DNA of 64,000 nucleotides from CAIUMH01 sp963758555 (GTDB taxonomy: Bacteria; Actinomycetota; Acidimicrobiia; Acidimicrobiales; RAAP-2): contig CAVWVW010000004.1 of NCBI GenBank assembly GCA_963758555.1, forward strand, positions 186,001-250,000, given 5' to 3'. The translations under genes and the position numbers were made by a program. Shown one piece after another: positions 18,177-28,501 of this stretch. Under the pieces are notes generated by a model. That model did not search any database. It was not told the DNA's origin and saw nothing but the letters and a program-made list of their open reading frames with translations. Each line of letters starts with the position of its first letter. Positions within the stretch are counted from its first letter, which is position 1.

Positions 18177-19248
18177 TCAGTCGACCGACGACGCCTGGCT
18201 CTGGCTGGAGCGGACCACCCGATCGACGAAGGCCATCTTCTTGATGACGGTCGGCGGGAGCACGAAGGGGTAGAGGTCGTCGCGACCCATCGAGCGGCTC
18301 ACCTGGTTGAGTGCGTAGGTCATCTCCAGCCAGTGGTCGACGAGATCCTCGAACGAGGAGCTGTGATCGGGTCGCGTGGCGTCGAACGCCGTCCTTGGCT
18401 CGTCGGCGTCGGAGGGACCAGGGCCACGCAGCCCGAAGCTCTCCGCCGTCTGGAGGGTGTCGAGCATGTGGAGGTAGTGGGCGAAGGTCTCTGCCCAGTC
18501 CTCGAAGGGATGCATCGTGGCGTAGCGGCTGATGTAGTCGGTCTGCCACTCGTTCGACTCAGGATCGCTCTCGTAGTGGTCCTTGATCGCTTCGGCGTAG
18601 TCAGCGCGATCATCACCGAAGAGGTCACGGCACTCGTCGATCTCATCGGGGCGGTCCACCAGGATCGGCCAGTAGTAGTGGCCGATCTCGTGGCGGAAGT
18701 GCCCGAGCAGCGTTCGATAGGGCTCGTTGAGATGGAGGCGGAGCTGCTCGCGGTGCTCATCGTCCGCCTCGGCCAGATCGAGGGTGATGATGCCTTCGTC
18801 GTGACCGGTGATGACCTTCTGCGCGGTCGAGCTCAGCAGGTCGAACGCCAGACCCGTCTCCTTCGCCTCGTTGCGGGTCTCGATCGGCAGCTCGAGCTCG
18901 TCGAGCTGGAAGATCAGCCGTCGCTTCGCGCTCTCCGCTCTGATCAGCTCGCTGCATGCCCTCTACGTCGTCATCGGCCGGCCTCGTCCTCGTCAGCGCG
19001 CACGATCGACAGGCCACGGGCTCACCTTCGGGGACGAGCCAGTTGCAGCCTGTGACCGGGAACGTGGCACAGCGCTGCCAGATCTCGTCAGGATCGGCCA
19101 GCTCGACCAGACGATCAGCTCCCAGCTTGGCGAGGGCGACCACCGAGCCGCTGGTCGGGACGTAGCCGAGCGGCGAGCCGCAGCGCAGGCACTCGTCGTT
19201 GTCGAAGAACACCTGTTGGCCACAGCTGTCACAGGTGAAGGCAAGCAC
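18177..19248 (-). CDS. Putative zinc-binding metallopeptidase, one frameshift here
   Basis: The N-terminal zinc ribbon MLAFTCDSCGQQVFFDNDECLRCGSPLG (two CxxC pairs) is followed by WQRCATF and a second Cys cluster (VACRSCALTR). The frame changes by one extra base near 18948. It then continues ELIRAESAKRRLIFQLDELE through RTLLGHFRHEIGHYYWPIL, which carries the HExxH zinc site, to the end at 18177. Corrected length is 356 residues, as expected for the family of zinc-ribbon plus metallopeptidase proteins. Peptidase activity is predicted, not shown. Confidence 0.8.
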
Positions 19249-19394
19249 TGGTTCTCACGTTCTCTCGATGGGCACGATCGTCGATCCTATGGGCCTACCC
19301 CACTCGCTCCGCGTCGTAGTCATGACCTCTCGACCGCAGCGACGGAGCCGGGGGCGTCGCGCTCGTCGGCACCTCACTGTGGTCTGATGGCCCC

Positions 19395-19903
19395 ATGGAC
19401 GCTGCCGCTCTCCTCATCGACCTCTTCGGACGCATCCCTGATCTGGCTCGAAGCACCCTCGAGGGCCTCGAGCTCAACCAGGTCGTCGAGCCTGCCGGCC
19501 GAGGGCTCGAACCCCATCGGCTGGCTGATCTGGCATCTCGCCCGGGTCCAGGACGCTCAGGTCTCCCCTCTCATGGAGCTCCCGCAGCTCTGGGAGACGG
19601 AGCCGTGGGCTGGGCGCTTCGGCCTCGAGCCTGATCCCTCGAACTCGGGCTACGGCCACCGTCCAGAGGACGTGGCCGCCGTCCAGCCCGAGAGCATCGA
19701 GGTGCTTGCTCGAGTACCTCGACGCGGCAAGTGCCCGCAGCCATGCGTACCTGGTCACGCTGAGCTCCGAGGAGCTCAGCGAGGTCATCGACGAGCGCTG
19801 GGAGCCACCGGTCACCCTCGGGACCCGCTTGGTCTCGATCGCTGCGGACTGCCTCGAGCACGCCGGTCAGGCGGCGTACGTCCGGGGCCTCTTGAGCGAC
19901 TGA
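19395..19903 (+). pseudogene. DinB/DUF664-like protein, two frameshifts here
   Basis: Three frames join as MDAAALLIDLFGRIPDLARS (to about 19490), NPIGWLIWHLARVQDAQVSP (to about 19695) and LLEYLDAASARSHAYLVTLS to DCLEHAGQAAYVRGLLSD. The core NSIGWLxWHLARVQD-type motif is diagnostic of the four-helix DinB superfamily, whose members use a His triad to bind metal, often in thiol-dependent reactions. Both shifts are single extra bases; corrected length is about 168 residues. Confidence 0.7.
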
Positions 19904-19968
19904 GAGCCCCTGGCGCGGAGCGCTCGCAGGCGCTCGGGCTCTCGACGCGTGATGGAGGCGCGTCGGTC

Positions 19969-20921
19969 TCAGCCCGAGGCGATCGGCGCGCGAGTCGGCG
20001 TGAGCTGCGCAGGACGGGCACGACCTCAGAGAACAGGCGGTCGAGGGTCGGCGCCGGGCTCTCGGAGCCGGTGACCGGGACGAAGACGAAGTGGCGAGCA
20101 CCGGCGTCGAAGAACCGAGCAGAGCTTCTCGGTGACCTCGGCGACGGTGCCCGGCGGCAGCCACGCGATCGATCAGCGGACCGAAGTCCTGGCTGTAGGT
20201 CGCCCCCATCGAGCGAGCGGCCTGCTCTCGGGCCTCATCGCCATCGTTCGTTGATGTTGAGGAACACCCAGACGTACCAGCCGAAGCCTCGAGAGGTCTC
20301 GACCGATCTCCTGCCGCGAGCGCCTCGATGGTCGCCACCGAGGCTGCGTAGCGCTCGGGTGAGTAGAGGTACGGGAACCACCCGTCGCCGAGGGTGACAG
20401 CCCGTCGCATCGCCGGCTCCCTGCGACCACCGACCACGAGGGGCGGACCACCAGGCTGCAGAGGCGTGGGGGTGATCGTCACCTGATCAATCGAGAAGTG
20501 GTCACCATGGTGGGTGACCTCGTCGCCGGTCCACAGACGCCTGAGGAGCGGCATCATCTCATTGGCCCGTGCGCCTCGCTCGCGCAAGAGGCACCTCCAC
20601 CGCCCGGAACTCCTGGGGGTACTCGCCACCCACGCCGACGCCCAAGACCACGCGACCTCCTGAGACTCGATCGAGATCGGCGACCTGCTTGGCGATCAGG
20701 GCGGGCGGATAGAGGGGCAGGATCAGCATCGCCGAGCCGACCTCGACTCGCTCGGTGGCGGCGACAAGTCGGCTGAGCCCGACCATGACCTCCGGGCTCG
20801 GGTTCGTCGAGGCCAGATGTCCGCCCACCCACAGCGAATCGAGCGCTCGAGCTTCGAGTCGTGCGGCTTCGTGCCGATCCCCACTCGTCACCAGGCCGAT
20901 CTTGAGCCTCGAGCTCGCCAT
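19969..20921 (-). pseudogene. LLM-class oxidoreductase, several frameshifts here
   Basis: The start is MASSRLKIGLVTSGDRHEAA at 20921. The first frame runs through ALIAKQVADLDRVSGGRVVLGVGVG to about 20600. A second frame continues NEMMPLLRRLWTGDEVTHHG and WFPYLYSPERYAASVATIEALAAG. After that short patches (GFGWYVWVFLNIN; NDGDEAREQAARSMGATYSQ; DAGARHFVFVPVTGSESPAP) alternate frames. The family is F420-type luciferase-like. The density of frame changes is the highest in the window, and the end coordinate is an estimate. Confidence 0.6.
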
Positions 20922-21148
20922 CTCCGTCACGTCTCTCCCTTGGGACGATGCCCGCCACCACGCGGTGGCGCCTGGTGCCGCCACCCTGCCACGGCCTCTC
21001 GCCTCCTGCTGGAGCGCTCCGGCGCACCGCCACGGTGTACGCTCGACTGCTCTCACAGCGAAGGACACCGCAACCGCGGGTCCTCCACCGTTCACGCCTG
21101 GCGTTGGACCTTCGAGGTTCCGCGCAGGATCGAGTTGGCGAGGCCACC

Positions 21149-22078
21149 GTGCTGGAACTGAAACCACCCACCAACAAGCCCGGCGCTGCGCACGAGTGCC
21201 GCGCACGGCATCGGCTGCGACCTCGACCGCCTCGGCAGCCACCGGGACGAGCACCCATCGAGGTGCGCCGCATCGCGGGTGCTCTCGGTGCGGAGATCAG
21301 CGGCGTCGATCTGTCAGGACCCCTCTCGAGCGACACGGTGGCTCAGATCCGCGAGGCCTGGCTCGAGCACCTCGTCGTCTTCTTCCGCGATCAGCCCTTG
21401 AGCCTCGAGGCGTTCCTCGCCTTCGCACGCCAGATCGGCACACCGGTCGAGTACCCCTTCATCAAGGGGCTCGATGAGCACCCTGAGATCATCGAGATCG
21501 CAAAGTACCCCTCGGAGACCACCAACTTCGGCGGCATCTGGCACAGCGACACGGCGTACCTCAAGCAGCCTCCGATGGCGACGATGCTCGTGGCCCGTGA
21601 GATCCCCGACCAGGGGGGCGACACCATGTGGGCGAACATGTACGCCGCCTACGACGCCTTGTCGCCGGGCATGAAGGAGATGCTCGATGGCCTGGTGGCC
21701 GTCAGCAGCTCGGCGCTCGCTGACGTGTCGAAGACTCGAGAGGACCGGATCCGAGACCAGGATGGCGGGGAGGACGAGATCTTCGTCGCCGAGCACCCGG
21801 TGGTCCGCACGCATCCTGAGACCGGGCGCAAGGCGCTCTACGTGAGCGCGGCCCACACCGAGCGCTTCGTCGGCATGACCATCGCAGAGAGCAAGCCGCT
21901 CTTGGGCTTCCTCTTCCAGCACTCGGTCAAGCCGGAGTTCACGTGCCGGTTCCAGTGGCAGGTCGGCTCGCTGGCGCTGTGGGACAACCGCTGCGCGATG
22001 CACAACCCGATCAACGACTACCACGGGTCCACGAGGATCCTGCATCGGATCACCTTGGCGGGCGACACCCCTCGCTGA
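21149..22078 (+). CDS. TauD/TfdA-family alpha-ketoglutarate dioxygenase
   Basis: A non-heme Fe(II)/2-oxoglutarate oxygenase. The family signature starts at about 21258 (IEVRRIAGALGAEISGVDLSGPL). The iron ligands are visible as H-x-D in GGIWHSDTAYL and the distal His in NPINDYHGSTRILHRITLAG. The 2-oxoglutarate-binding Arg lies in RILHR. I give the GTG at 21149 as a possible start, but the 36 residues before IEVRR are Arg/Pro-rich and unlike the family, so the true start or a frame error may lie near 21240. It could cleave or hydroxylate a sulfonate, aryloxy or carboxylate substrate. Confidence 0.85.
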   Translation: MLELKPPTNKPGAAHECRARHRLRPRPPRQPPGRAPIEVRRIAGALGAEISGVDLSGPLSSDTVAQIREAWLEHLVVFFRDQPLSLEAFLAFARQIGTPVEYPFIKGLDEHPEIIEIAKYPSETTNFGGIWHSDTAYLKQPPMATMLVAREIPDQGGDTMWANMYAAYDALSPGMKEMLDGLVAVSSSALADVSKTREDRIRDQDGGEDEIFVAEHPVVRTHPETGRKALYVSAAHTERFVGMTIAESKPLLGFLFQHSVKPEFTCRFQWQVGSLALWDNRCAMHNPINDYHGSTRILHRITLAGDTPR

Positions 22079-22114
22079 GGAAGCGGCTTCTTGGGCCCGG
22101 TCACCTCGGGCGCC

Positions 22115-22955
22115 CTAGAGGTTGGCCAGCACCTCGTCGCTGAAGCGTCGCCACTCGTCTGGCCACTCCTTCGGGCTCGACGTGTTCATCTTGAGCAGCC
22201 GCGTCACCCCGGCGTCCTCCCACCGACGGACGTCGTCGAGTGACTCGAGGGGAGCCTGGACCGTCACCTGGAAGGGTCCTGTGCGGCCGTGCTGGTCACG
22301 CAGCTCGGCGATCTCCTTGAGCTTGGCCGGCAGGGTCTCTGGCGTCTGCATGTGCGGGCACCACCCGTCGCCGAGACGAGCGGCACGGCGCATGGCGGGG
22401 GCTGAATCACCGCCGATGTGGAGCGGAGGTGGCTGCTGGGCGGGCTTGGGCAGGAAGCCGACCGGCTGGAAGCTGAAGAACTCGCCCTCGTGCTCGACCA
22501 CCTCGTCGGTGAAGAGCCGGCGGACGATCCCGATGGACTCGTCGACCAGTCGTCCTCGCTTCTCGAAGGGCAGCTCCATGGCTTGCCACTCCTCGCGCAG
22601 CCAGCTCGATCCGATGCCGAGGTCCACCCTGCCGCCTGAGACGACGTCCAAGGTGGCGAGCGCTCGAGCGGTCAGGAACGGGTGGCGCAGCCCGATGTTG
22701 TAGGTGTAGGTGCCGAAGCGAAGCGTCGTCGGTCACCGCCGCCATCGTGGCCATCTCGATCCAGGGGTCGTAGGCCGGGAGCCCGGCGTTCACCGAGGGC
22801 TTGGCGTGACCGGTCTTCGGCGAGAGGCCGATCTCCAAGGGGAAGATCACGTGCTCAGGGATCCACACCCCCTCAAAGCCCAACGATTCGAGCAGCTGAG
22901 CGGAGTCAGCCCATCGTCGAGGCGGCGACAAGAGAAACGTGCCTACTGCGACCAC
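22115..22955 (-). CDS. LLM-class F420-type oxidoreductase, one frameshift here
   Basis: The N-terminal half VVAVGTFLLSPPRRWADSAQ to MATMAAVTDDASL and the C-terminal half (NIGLRHPFLTARALATLDVVSGGRVDLGIG to the end) are in different frames. They are joined by one extra base near 22720; corrected length is 279 residues. Later motifs LHIGGDSAPAMRRAARLGDGWCPH fit the F420-dependent group. A GGGGG precedes the GTG chosen as start. The gene lies convergent with the TauD-type gene. Confidence 0.78.
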
Positions 22956-23164
22956 TTGACCACCCCCATGCTCCGTTGTCTCGAACGCTAGAGCCTTTTT
23001 GAACGCCGTACACATCTTGAGGATCCCGCCCCGACCTCCTCTTCGGTCAGTGCGGGCGAGCAGCATGGAGCAGCCATCGAGGATCCCTGGATCTCACCAT
23101 GAAGCGGATACGATTTTTGGAGTTGGCAGGTGTCGGACGTGCCAACCGTCATCGGGGGGTCTTG

Positions 23165-23479
23165 ATGGATGATTCGTTGAGGGTGTCTCTGACGGAGAAA
23201 GCGCAGACCTTGCGTCGCGTCCTCGTTGATGGTGAGCTCGTCGAGCGAGCACCGTGGGATCCGGTCGCTCTCGCGAGTGAGCTCCGCACCACGTCAATAG
23301 GCCCTCTGACGAGCTGCAGCGCTTGCGGCGTCGCACCAGGGCAGCTCCACTGGCCGCTCTGCATCAACGATTGGCTGCCGAACGGCGAGCCGATCGTCGC
23401 GGCAGGCGTCTTCATCGACGACTACTTCAGTGGTCTCGGATCGGTCGCCACGCCTCTCGAGACCGCTGGGATCGACTAG
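23165..23479 (+). CDS. Hypothetical protein with CxxC and Cys motifs
   Basis: A 104-residue protein from the ATG at 23165, preceded by GGGGG at good spacing. The middle reads SCSACGVAPGQLHWPLCIND, a possible metal-binding Cys set, and the end is acidic. I do not recognise the family. It lies upstream of the tRNA-Arg on the other strand. The codon pattern is compatible with a gene, but support is modest. Confidence 0.5.
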   Translation: MDDSLRVSLTEKAQTLRRVLVDGELVERAPWDPVALASELRTTSIGPLTSCSACGVAPGQLHWPLCINDWLPNGEPIVAAGVFIDDYFSGLGSVATPLETAGID

Positions 23480-23583
23480 GAGCCACCAACGCCCTGACGA
23501 CGACCTGAAGCTGCCCCGACCCACGCGAGAAGAGCGGAGAGCGCTTCGTCCAGCGGTCCGCTCTGGAGGCGATCCACGTTGGT

Positions 23584-23656
23584 GCGCTCGGCGGGATTCG
23601 AACCCACAACCTTCTGATCCGTAGTCAGATGCTCTAGTCCGTTGAGCTACGAGCGC
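23584..23656 (-). tRNA. tRNA-Arg (ACG)
   Basis: It folds as a complete cloverleaf: acceptor GCGCTCG/CGAGCGC, D-arm with TAGCTCAACGG, anticodon stem TCTGA/TCAGA around loop CTACGGA (anticodon ACG), and T-arm with GGTTCGAATCC. No duplicate of its 3' end was found in the window, so I see no element integrated here. Confidence 0.93.
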
Positions 23657-23747
23657 CTCTGTGCTCTCAAGAGAGCCTGCGAAGTCTATCTGACGACGTC
23701 GAGGGCGCCGTTGCGGCGCGCCGCCGAGCAGCCCGCGCGCCGCTCCC

Positions 23748-24467
23748 TCAGCCGCCCGCTCCATGGAGCTTCGCGGCGAACAGCGTGGCGCCACCGAGCA
23801 GCCCTACAGGCTCGGTGAGCGCCCAGACGCGCTCCTCGAGCTCGGCGAGCATCGAGCGAGTCACCCGGCGAGCGTTGCCCCCGGCGAGCCAGATCTGGTC
23901 AGGGGTCACCACGCGGTCCAGCAGCCTGAGCACCTCAAGGCAGCGAGCATCCCACGCAGCCTCATCGAGGTGCTTGAGCGCCTCGACGCCCAGGTACGCA
24001 TCGAGCGTCGGCTCGCCCCCGATCGGGATCTGGGAGAGCTCGAGGTGGCTCTGCAGCACACCGTCGAGCGTCACGCCTGTGCCCACGCCGGTGCCCAGGG
24101 TCACCGTGAGCTCGATGCCCTCGCCGCGCGCCGCACCCAGCGCCGCCACGTCGGCGTCGTTGGCGACGGCGACCTCGACCCCGAGTCGCTCCGTGAGCGC
24201 GTCGCCAAGGTGGAAGCCACCCCACACGGAGAGGTCACCAAGGTTGTTGGCGGTCCTGATCGCTCCGTCGGCGATCACCCCGGGATAGCCAACGCCGACG
24301 CCGTCGAACGGCGCCAGAGGGCTCAGCATCTCAACGAGATGGTCCACCAGCGACGACGGGGTGAGGGGAGCGCGCGTCTTCTCAGCCTTCACCGGGCCGA
24401 GTCCCGCCTCGTCGATGAGGCCCACCTTGAGCGAGGTGCCACCGATGTCGACGCACGCCACCCTCAT
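23748..24467 (-). CDS. ROK-family kinase, polyphosphate-glucokinase-like
   Basis: A 239-residue sugar kinase. ATP-binding and catalytic signatures are VDIGGTSLKVGLID, GVGYPGVIADG, ANDADVAALGAARGEG (the Asp is the catalytic base) and TLGTGVGTGVTLDGVLQ. The layout matches actinobacterial strictly polyphosphate/ATP glucokinases, so glucose phosphorylation from polyphosphate is likely but not proven. It lies 18 bases downstream of the secretion-type operon on the same strand, probably by chance or read-through. Confidence 0.8.
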   Translation of the reverse strand: MRVACVDIGGTSLKVGLIDEAGLGPVKAEKTRAPLTPSSLVDHLVEMLSPLAPFDGVGVGYPGVIADGAIRTANNLGDLSVWGGFHLGDALTERLGVEVAVANDADVAALGAARGEGIELTVTLGTGVGTGVTLDGVLQSHLELSQIPIGGEPTLDAYLGVEALKHLDEAAWDARCLEVLRLLDRVVTPDQIWLAGGNARRVTRSMLAELEERVWALTEPVGLLGGATLFAAKLHGAGG

Positions 24468-24485
24468 CGTGGTCCTCGCATCCGT

Positions 24486-25916
24486 TCAGTCACGCGCCGA
24501 TCGAGCATCTCGAGCAGCGTAGTGAGTGCCGGTGCCCTGGACTCGATCGCGGAGGCGTTCCTGGCGCCACCATGCCCTCAAGGCCACCCGTGCTGGACGG
24601 AGCCGCCCGCTCACGACCACCGCGGTGTAGGGCGGCATCTGGCGAAGCTCGTGGGCTTCGATGAGCTGGCGACGCTCGCCGGGCTCAGCCTGACCACGAC
24701 GGCCCTGCTTCCCGAACGCAGTGCGCGCCGAGCCCGTGAGCGTGCCCAAGAGCTCCGACGCGCCCGGATCAGCCAAGCCCCCGAGCAGCACCCGTGTGCG
24801 GTGGTTGTTGACCACGGTGGGTGCCCGCTCGCCGTAGCGCGCCCTGATCTGGGCAAGATCCTGGAAGCAGGTCAGCAGCGTGATGCCGTGGCTTGAGCAG
24901 GTTGCCGCTAGGACGTCGAGCTCGGCCAGCGGTGCGATGGCCGCCGCTTCATCGAGCACCACCAAGAGCCGATCGCGCAGCGAGCCACCTTGGCGGCGGG
25001 CCCGGACGAACGCCTCTTCGAGGACCAGCTGGGTGACCGCCATGAAGAGCGGTCGATAGCGCCGCTGCTCATGGGCCGGTGCGCACAGATAGAGCGTCTC
25101 GCGCTGCTCGAAGAGCCGACCCGGGTCGAACGCAGTTCCCGAGCCTCCGCCACGGAGCAGAGGAGCCAGGATCGCCTCGATTGTGGCCATGACCGACGCC
25201 AGCTGCCGTTCGTCTCGATCGAAGGAGGCCTCGAGCCACTGGACCGCCTCCTCCTCACCCGCAGCGACCAGCACCGAGAGGGGCTCCCCGTGCATCCTCC
25301 CGTCGATCCATCGCGCGACGACCTCAAGACCTCCTCCTGCCAGAGCGCCCGCCAAGAGCAGCGGACCGAGGAGCTTGGCTGCCAGCTGCCCCCAGAAGAG
25401 AGCATCAGTCCCGGGAAGGTCGCTGGCGCCCGCCTCACAGAGCGCAGCCGACACCGAGCGCGCCTCGCGCCATGACGACGAGAGCGCCACCGGGTCGAAG
25501 GTTCGAATGAGCGGACCGGGTGCACGTCCCGGGTCAAGGATCCCGACCGGACCGAAGCGCCGCCGCGACGCGGCGCTCTCTCGGACGAGATCGTCCTTGA
25601 CGCTGGCCGCCAGCACCGGACCGTCCCATGCCAGGATCGCGGGGATCACGAGCGACGAGGTCTTGCCGGTCTGGGTGGGACCGAGCACCAGCACCGAGTC
25701 GCCCTGAGGGGCTGCCAGCTCGGTCCTCGTGGCTCGCCAGCGGGCGGAGGCGAGACGGCCGAGGACGACGCGTCCGCTTTGTCCCCGCTTGAGAGCAAGG
25801 TCTCCAAGGTCGGCTCTTGAGGCGAAGGAGGCGTCTCGCCTGCGCCCCCCACCTCGACCGTCCCACGCCAACCACCCGGTGACGCCGAGGAGGAGGAGCG
25901 CCAGGGCGATGCTCAT
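24486..25916 (-). CDS. VirD4/TraG-like coupling ATPase
   Basis: A 476-residue P-loop ATPase with an N-terminal membrane helix (SIALALLLLGVTGWLAW). It has Walker A VLGPTQTGKTSSLVIPA, Walker B LLVVLDEAAAIAPL, and conserved LTCFQDLAQIRARYG and NNHRTRVLLGG. Such proteins recruit DNA or protein to a type IV secretion channel. The ATG at 25916 overlaps the stop of the VirB4-like gene (ATGA). It ends the five-gene operon. There is no relaxase nearby, so the cargo is unknown. Confidence 0.88.
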   Translation of the reverse strand: MSIALALLLLGVTGWLAWDGRGGGRRRDASFASRADLGDLALKRGQSGRVVLGRLASARWRATRTELAAPQGDSVLVLGPTQTGKTSSLVIPAILAWDGPVLAASVKDDLVRESAASRRRFGPVGILDPGRAPGPLIRTFDPVALSSSWREARSVSAALCEAGASDLPGTDALFWGQLAAKLLGPLLLAGALAGGGLEVVARWIDGRMHGEPLSVLVAAGEEEAVQWLEASFDRDERQLASVMATIEAILAPLLRGGGSGTAFDPGRLFEQRETLYLCAPAHEQRRYRPLFMAVTQLVLEEAFVRARRQGGSLRDRLLVVLDEAAAIAPLAELDVLAATCSSHGITLLTCFQDLAQIRARYGERAPTVVNNHRTRVLLGGLADPGASELLGTLTGSARTAFGKQGRRGQAEPGERRQLIEAHELRQMPPYTAVVVSGRLRPARVALRAWWRQERLRDRVQGTGTHYAARDARSARD

Positions 25917-27176
25917 CGCTCTCTCATGGTGGCGTCGGAATCGACCATGGCTTGCTCCCCAGGACCGAGGAGATGGCGCACCAGCGAAGGGCGCCCTCCG
26001 ATCTTCCACAGCCCGATCCCTCGACCGAGCCGTGGCAGCAGCTCGCACTCGATGTCGCTGAGGCCCAAGAGCTCCTGGGCTGCGCCCACCTCTCCGGGGG
26101 GCTGGGCGTAGACGATCCTCGTCTCCGAGTCGAGCAGGATCCCCTCGGCCAGCGCACGCTCCTCGGATCCCTCAGCACCCAGCGCTCGAAGGTCGGAGAG
26201 CCGATGGAGGACGGCGACGTTTGACACGCCCCAGGCGCGCGAGAGCTTGAACGAGGCCTGCACCCAGCGGGCGACAGCCACGTCGCGCAAGACGGCCCAC
26301 GCCTCGTCGATCACGAACACGACACGGCGGCCCTCGTCCGCCCGGCGCCTGACGAGACCCTGGAGCCACGCGGCCGCGCAGATCATGAAGAGGCCCAGCG
26401 CCGGCGAGCCGTAGAGCGCCGAGAGGTCCAAGACGATCAGCGGAGCGTCAAGGTCGACGTCGACCGAGGTCGGTGCGTCGAACATGCCGGCCAGGTCACC
26501 GTGGACCAGGCGCCGCAGCGCCAAGGCGACGTCCCTTCCCTCTTCAGCCAGCCCGGTCGCGGAGATCCCCAGCGGACGGGCTGCTTCCTCCGTCGGTTCG
26601 AAGAGCGCGTGGACCACGTGCGGGATCGTGGGCGGCTCATGGACCCGGCACGCCGCCGCCGAGGGCCGCGTCGATGGCCGCTCGCTCTCGGGGTCCAAGC
26701 GGCCGACCCGTGCTCGACGCGGCGAGCGCCTCGAGCAGCTGGAGCCGGGAGGCAAGCGCCGTCTCCTCATCGGCCTCCACGATCTCGAGGGGGTTGAGCC
26801 GCAGGGCCCCACCCGGGCGGAGCTGCAGCGTCGAGACACCCACCAGCTCGGCCAGCGCGCGGTACTCGCCCTTCGGATCGAGGATGAACGACGTCCTGCC
26901 GAAGGCGAGCTGGCGATAGACGTAGGTCTTCACCAGCGCGCTCTTGCCTCGCCCGATCTGACCGAAGACGATGGCGTTCGGGTTCGTCAGCCGGCCAGCC
27001 CGGTAGAGCTCAAAGGGGTCATAGGAGAACGGACCGCCGAGGAGGTCGAGACCGATGAACGCGCCCGGCACGGCGGTGCCCGAATCTCGGAGCAGCGGGT
27101 AGAGCGCGCCCACGTTGCGCGTCGTGGTCTCATGGGCCGACGTGCCCGCTGGCGTCCATGGCTCTCGAGACCTCAC
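25913..27176 (-). CDS. VirB4-like secretion ATPase, one frameshift here
   Basis: The N-terminal frame carries LGGPFSYDPFELYRAGRLTN, Walker A FGQIGRGKSALVKTY and SFILDPKGEYRALAEL. One extra base near 26650 moves the frame to VHEPPTIPHVVHALFEP, followed by Walker B RRVVFVIDEAWAVLRD and SNVAVLHRLSDL. Corrected length is 420 residues, so this is only the ATPase half of a classic VirB4. The partner membrane protein upstream may replace its N-terminal half. It starts at GTG overlapping the upstream stop (GTGA). Confidence 0.82.
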
Positions 27177-28501
27177 CGAAGGCCCGCCGTGAGCGGGAGC
27201 GACGCCACCAGGCCTCCGCCGTGGTCGCCTTGGCAGCGCTGGAGCCGCAGGCCCGCCTGCGCCGCCGCGAGCTCGACCGCGGCCGAGCGCTCTCGCAGCT
27301 CGTCCTCGTCTCCCGCACTGACGCAGAGGAAGCCGGAGAACCGGAGAGAGCCATGGCCGTCCACGAGCTCGGCCTCTCGCTGCTCGAGGTGCTCTGCTTC
27401 GCGCTGGCGCCGGCGGTCAGCGAGGAAGCCACCACGACGACGGACCTCGTCGTCGGCTGCACCCTTGGTCCGAGCGACCTGGGCTCGTCGGAGCGCGGCA
27501 CCGGGGGCCACCGGCTCGAAGACCACCGTCATCGCCACCGGCACCGTGCCGAGGATGATCGGCGAGAGGAGCTCTGCGGTCACCGAAGCGCGTGTCCACT
27601 CCGCCACCCACCACGTTCGAGCCTGCAGCTCGCCGAAGGCGACGTGATCGAAGTGGAGCCGAGCTTTGAGGCTGAGCCGCTGGTGCTCGAGGCGGAGCGC
27701 GGGACCCACCCGAGCCTCAAGGTCGTCGACCAGCTCTGCTTCGCTGAGCAAGCGCCCGCGGGGATGGCCCGCATCTTCAAGCGCCGCAAGGACTTGGCGC
27801 GCCTCATCGAAGAGATCCTCGATGGCCTGACTCGAGAGCGACCGCTCGGCTCGACCACGCAGCGAGAGATCGACCAGCGAGCCTGGAAGGTCCAGACGAA
27901 CGCCGTCGAGCAGCTGACGGTACGACGAGACCGCCACGTCGAGGTGCCCGCGTCCGCGCCGTCGAAGATCTCGACGGAGCGTGGCACCGTCATCGAGCGT
28001 GCTGGCGGTCGAGAGCGAGACCCGGGCGACGGCTGACCCTTCTCTCGCGAGCAAGCTCAAGGCACCCGTGAGCCCGGCCACCAGCCGATCGCGCTCACCG
28101 GCTTCGAGCAGAGAGACGCCCTGGCAGGGAAGGCGGAGCACCACCATCGGGGCACCGCCGATGGCGACGCACGCCGGCGGGGGCTGTCCCCACGAGCAGC
28201 CCACCTCGAGCAGCTCGAGATCGAGCAACGTCGTGTCCCCTCGTGCCCGGGCGAACCGCCAGAGCGACGGAGCCCACTCATCAACCGTCCTGCCCCTCAA
28301 GGGAATCGTCCCCGCCGCGATGCCGAGGGCGAGAAGGACCACGGCAGCGAGCAGCGCGAGCGCCCCGGTGGATGCAGCCACCACCAAGCCTGCTCCCGTG
28401 CACCCGATCGCCGCGCTCAGGACCTGGCCGGGTCGCCAGCCAGCCACGAGACCGCGTCGCTCACGCGGGCCCAACCGGTAGCGCGCCTCCTCAGCGCCCA
28501 T
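27173..28501 (-). CDS. SCO6880-family membrane protein of secretion operon
   Basis: A 442-residue protein with two adjoining N-terminal membrane helices (VLSAAIGCTGAGLVVAASTG; ALLAAVVLLALGIAAGTIPL) and a long cytoplasmic domain. It resembles the actinobacterial SCO6880 family, found beside VirB4- and VirD4-like ATPases. It overlaps the preceding gene by 11 bases and the next by 4. Its role is probably as inner-membrane scaffold that docks the VirB4-like ATPase. Assignment rests on organisation and general sequence character. Confidence 0.75.
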   Translation of the reverse strand: MGAEEARYRLGPRERRGLVAGWRPGQVLSAAIGCTGAGLVVAASTGALALLAAVVLLALGIAAGTIPLRGRTVDEWAPSLWRFARARGDTTLLDLELLEVGCSWGQPPPACVAIGGAPMVVLRLPCQGVSLLEAGERDRLVAGLTGALSLLAREGSAVARVSLSTASTLDDGATLRRDLRRRGRGHLDVAVSSYRQLLDGVRLDLPGSLVDLSLRGRAERSLSSQAIEDLFDEARQVLAALEDAGHPRGRLLSEAELVDDLEARVGPALRLEHQRLSLKARLHFDHVAFGELQARTWWVAEWTRASVTAELLSPIILGTVPVAMTVVFEPVAPGAALRRAQVARTKGAADDEVRRRGGFLADRRRQREAEHLEQREAELVDGHGSLRFSGFLCVSAGDEDELRERSAAVELAAAQAGLRLQRCQGDHGGGLVASLPLTAGLR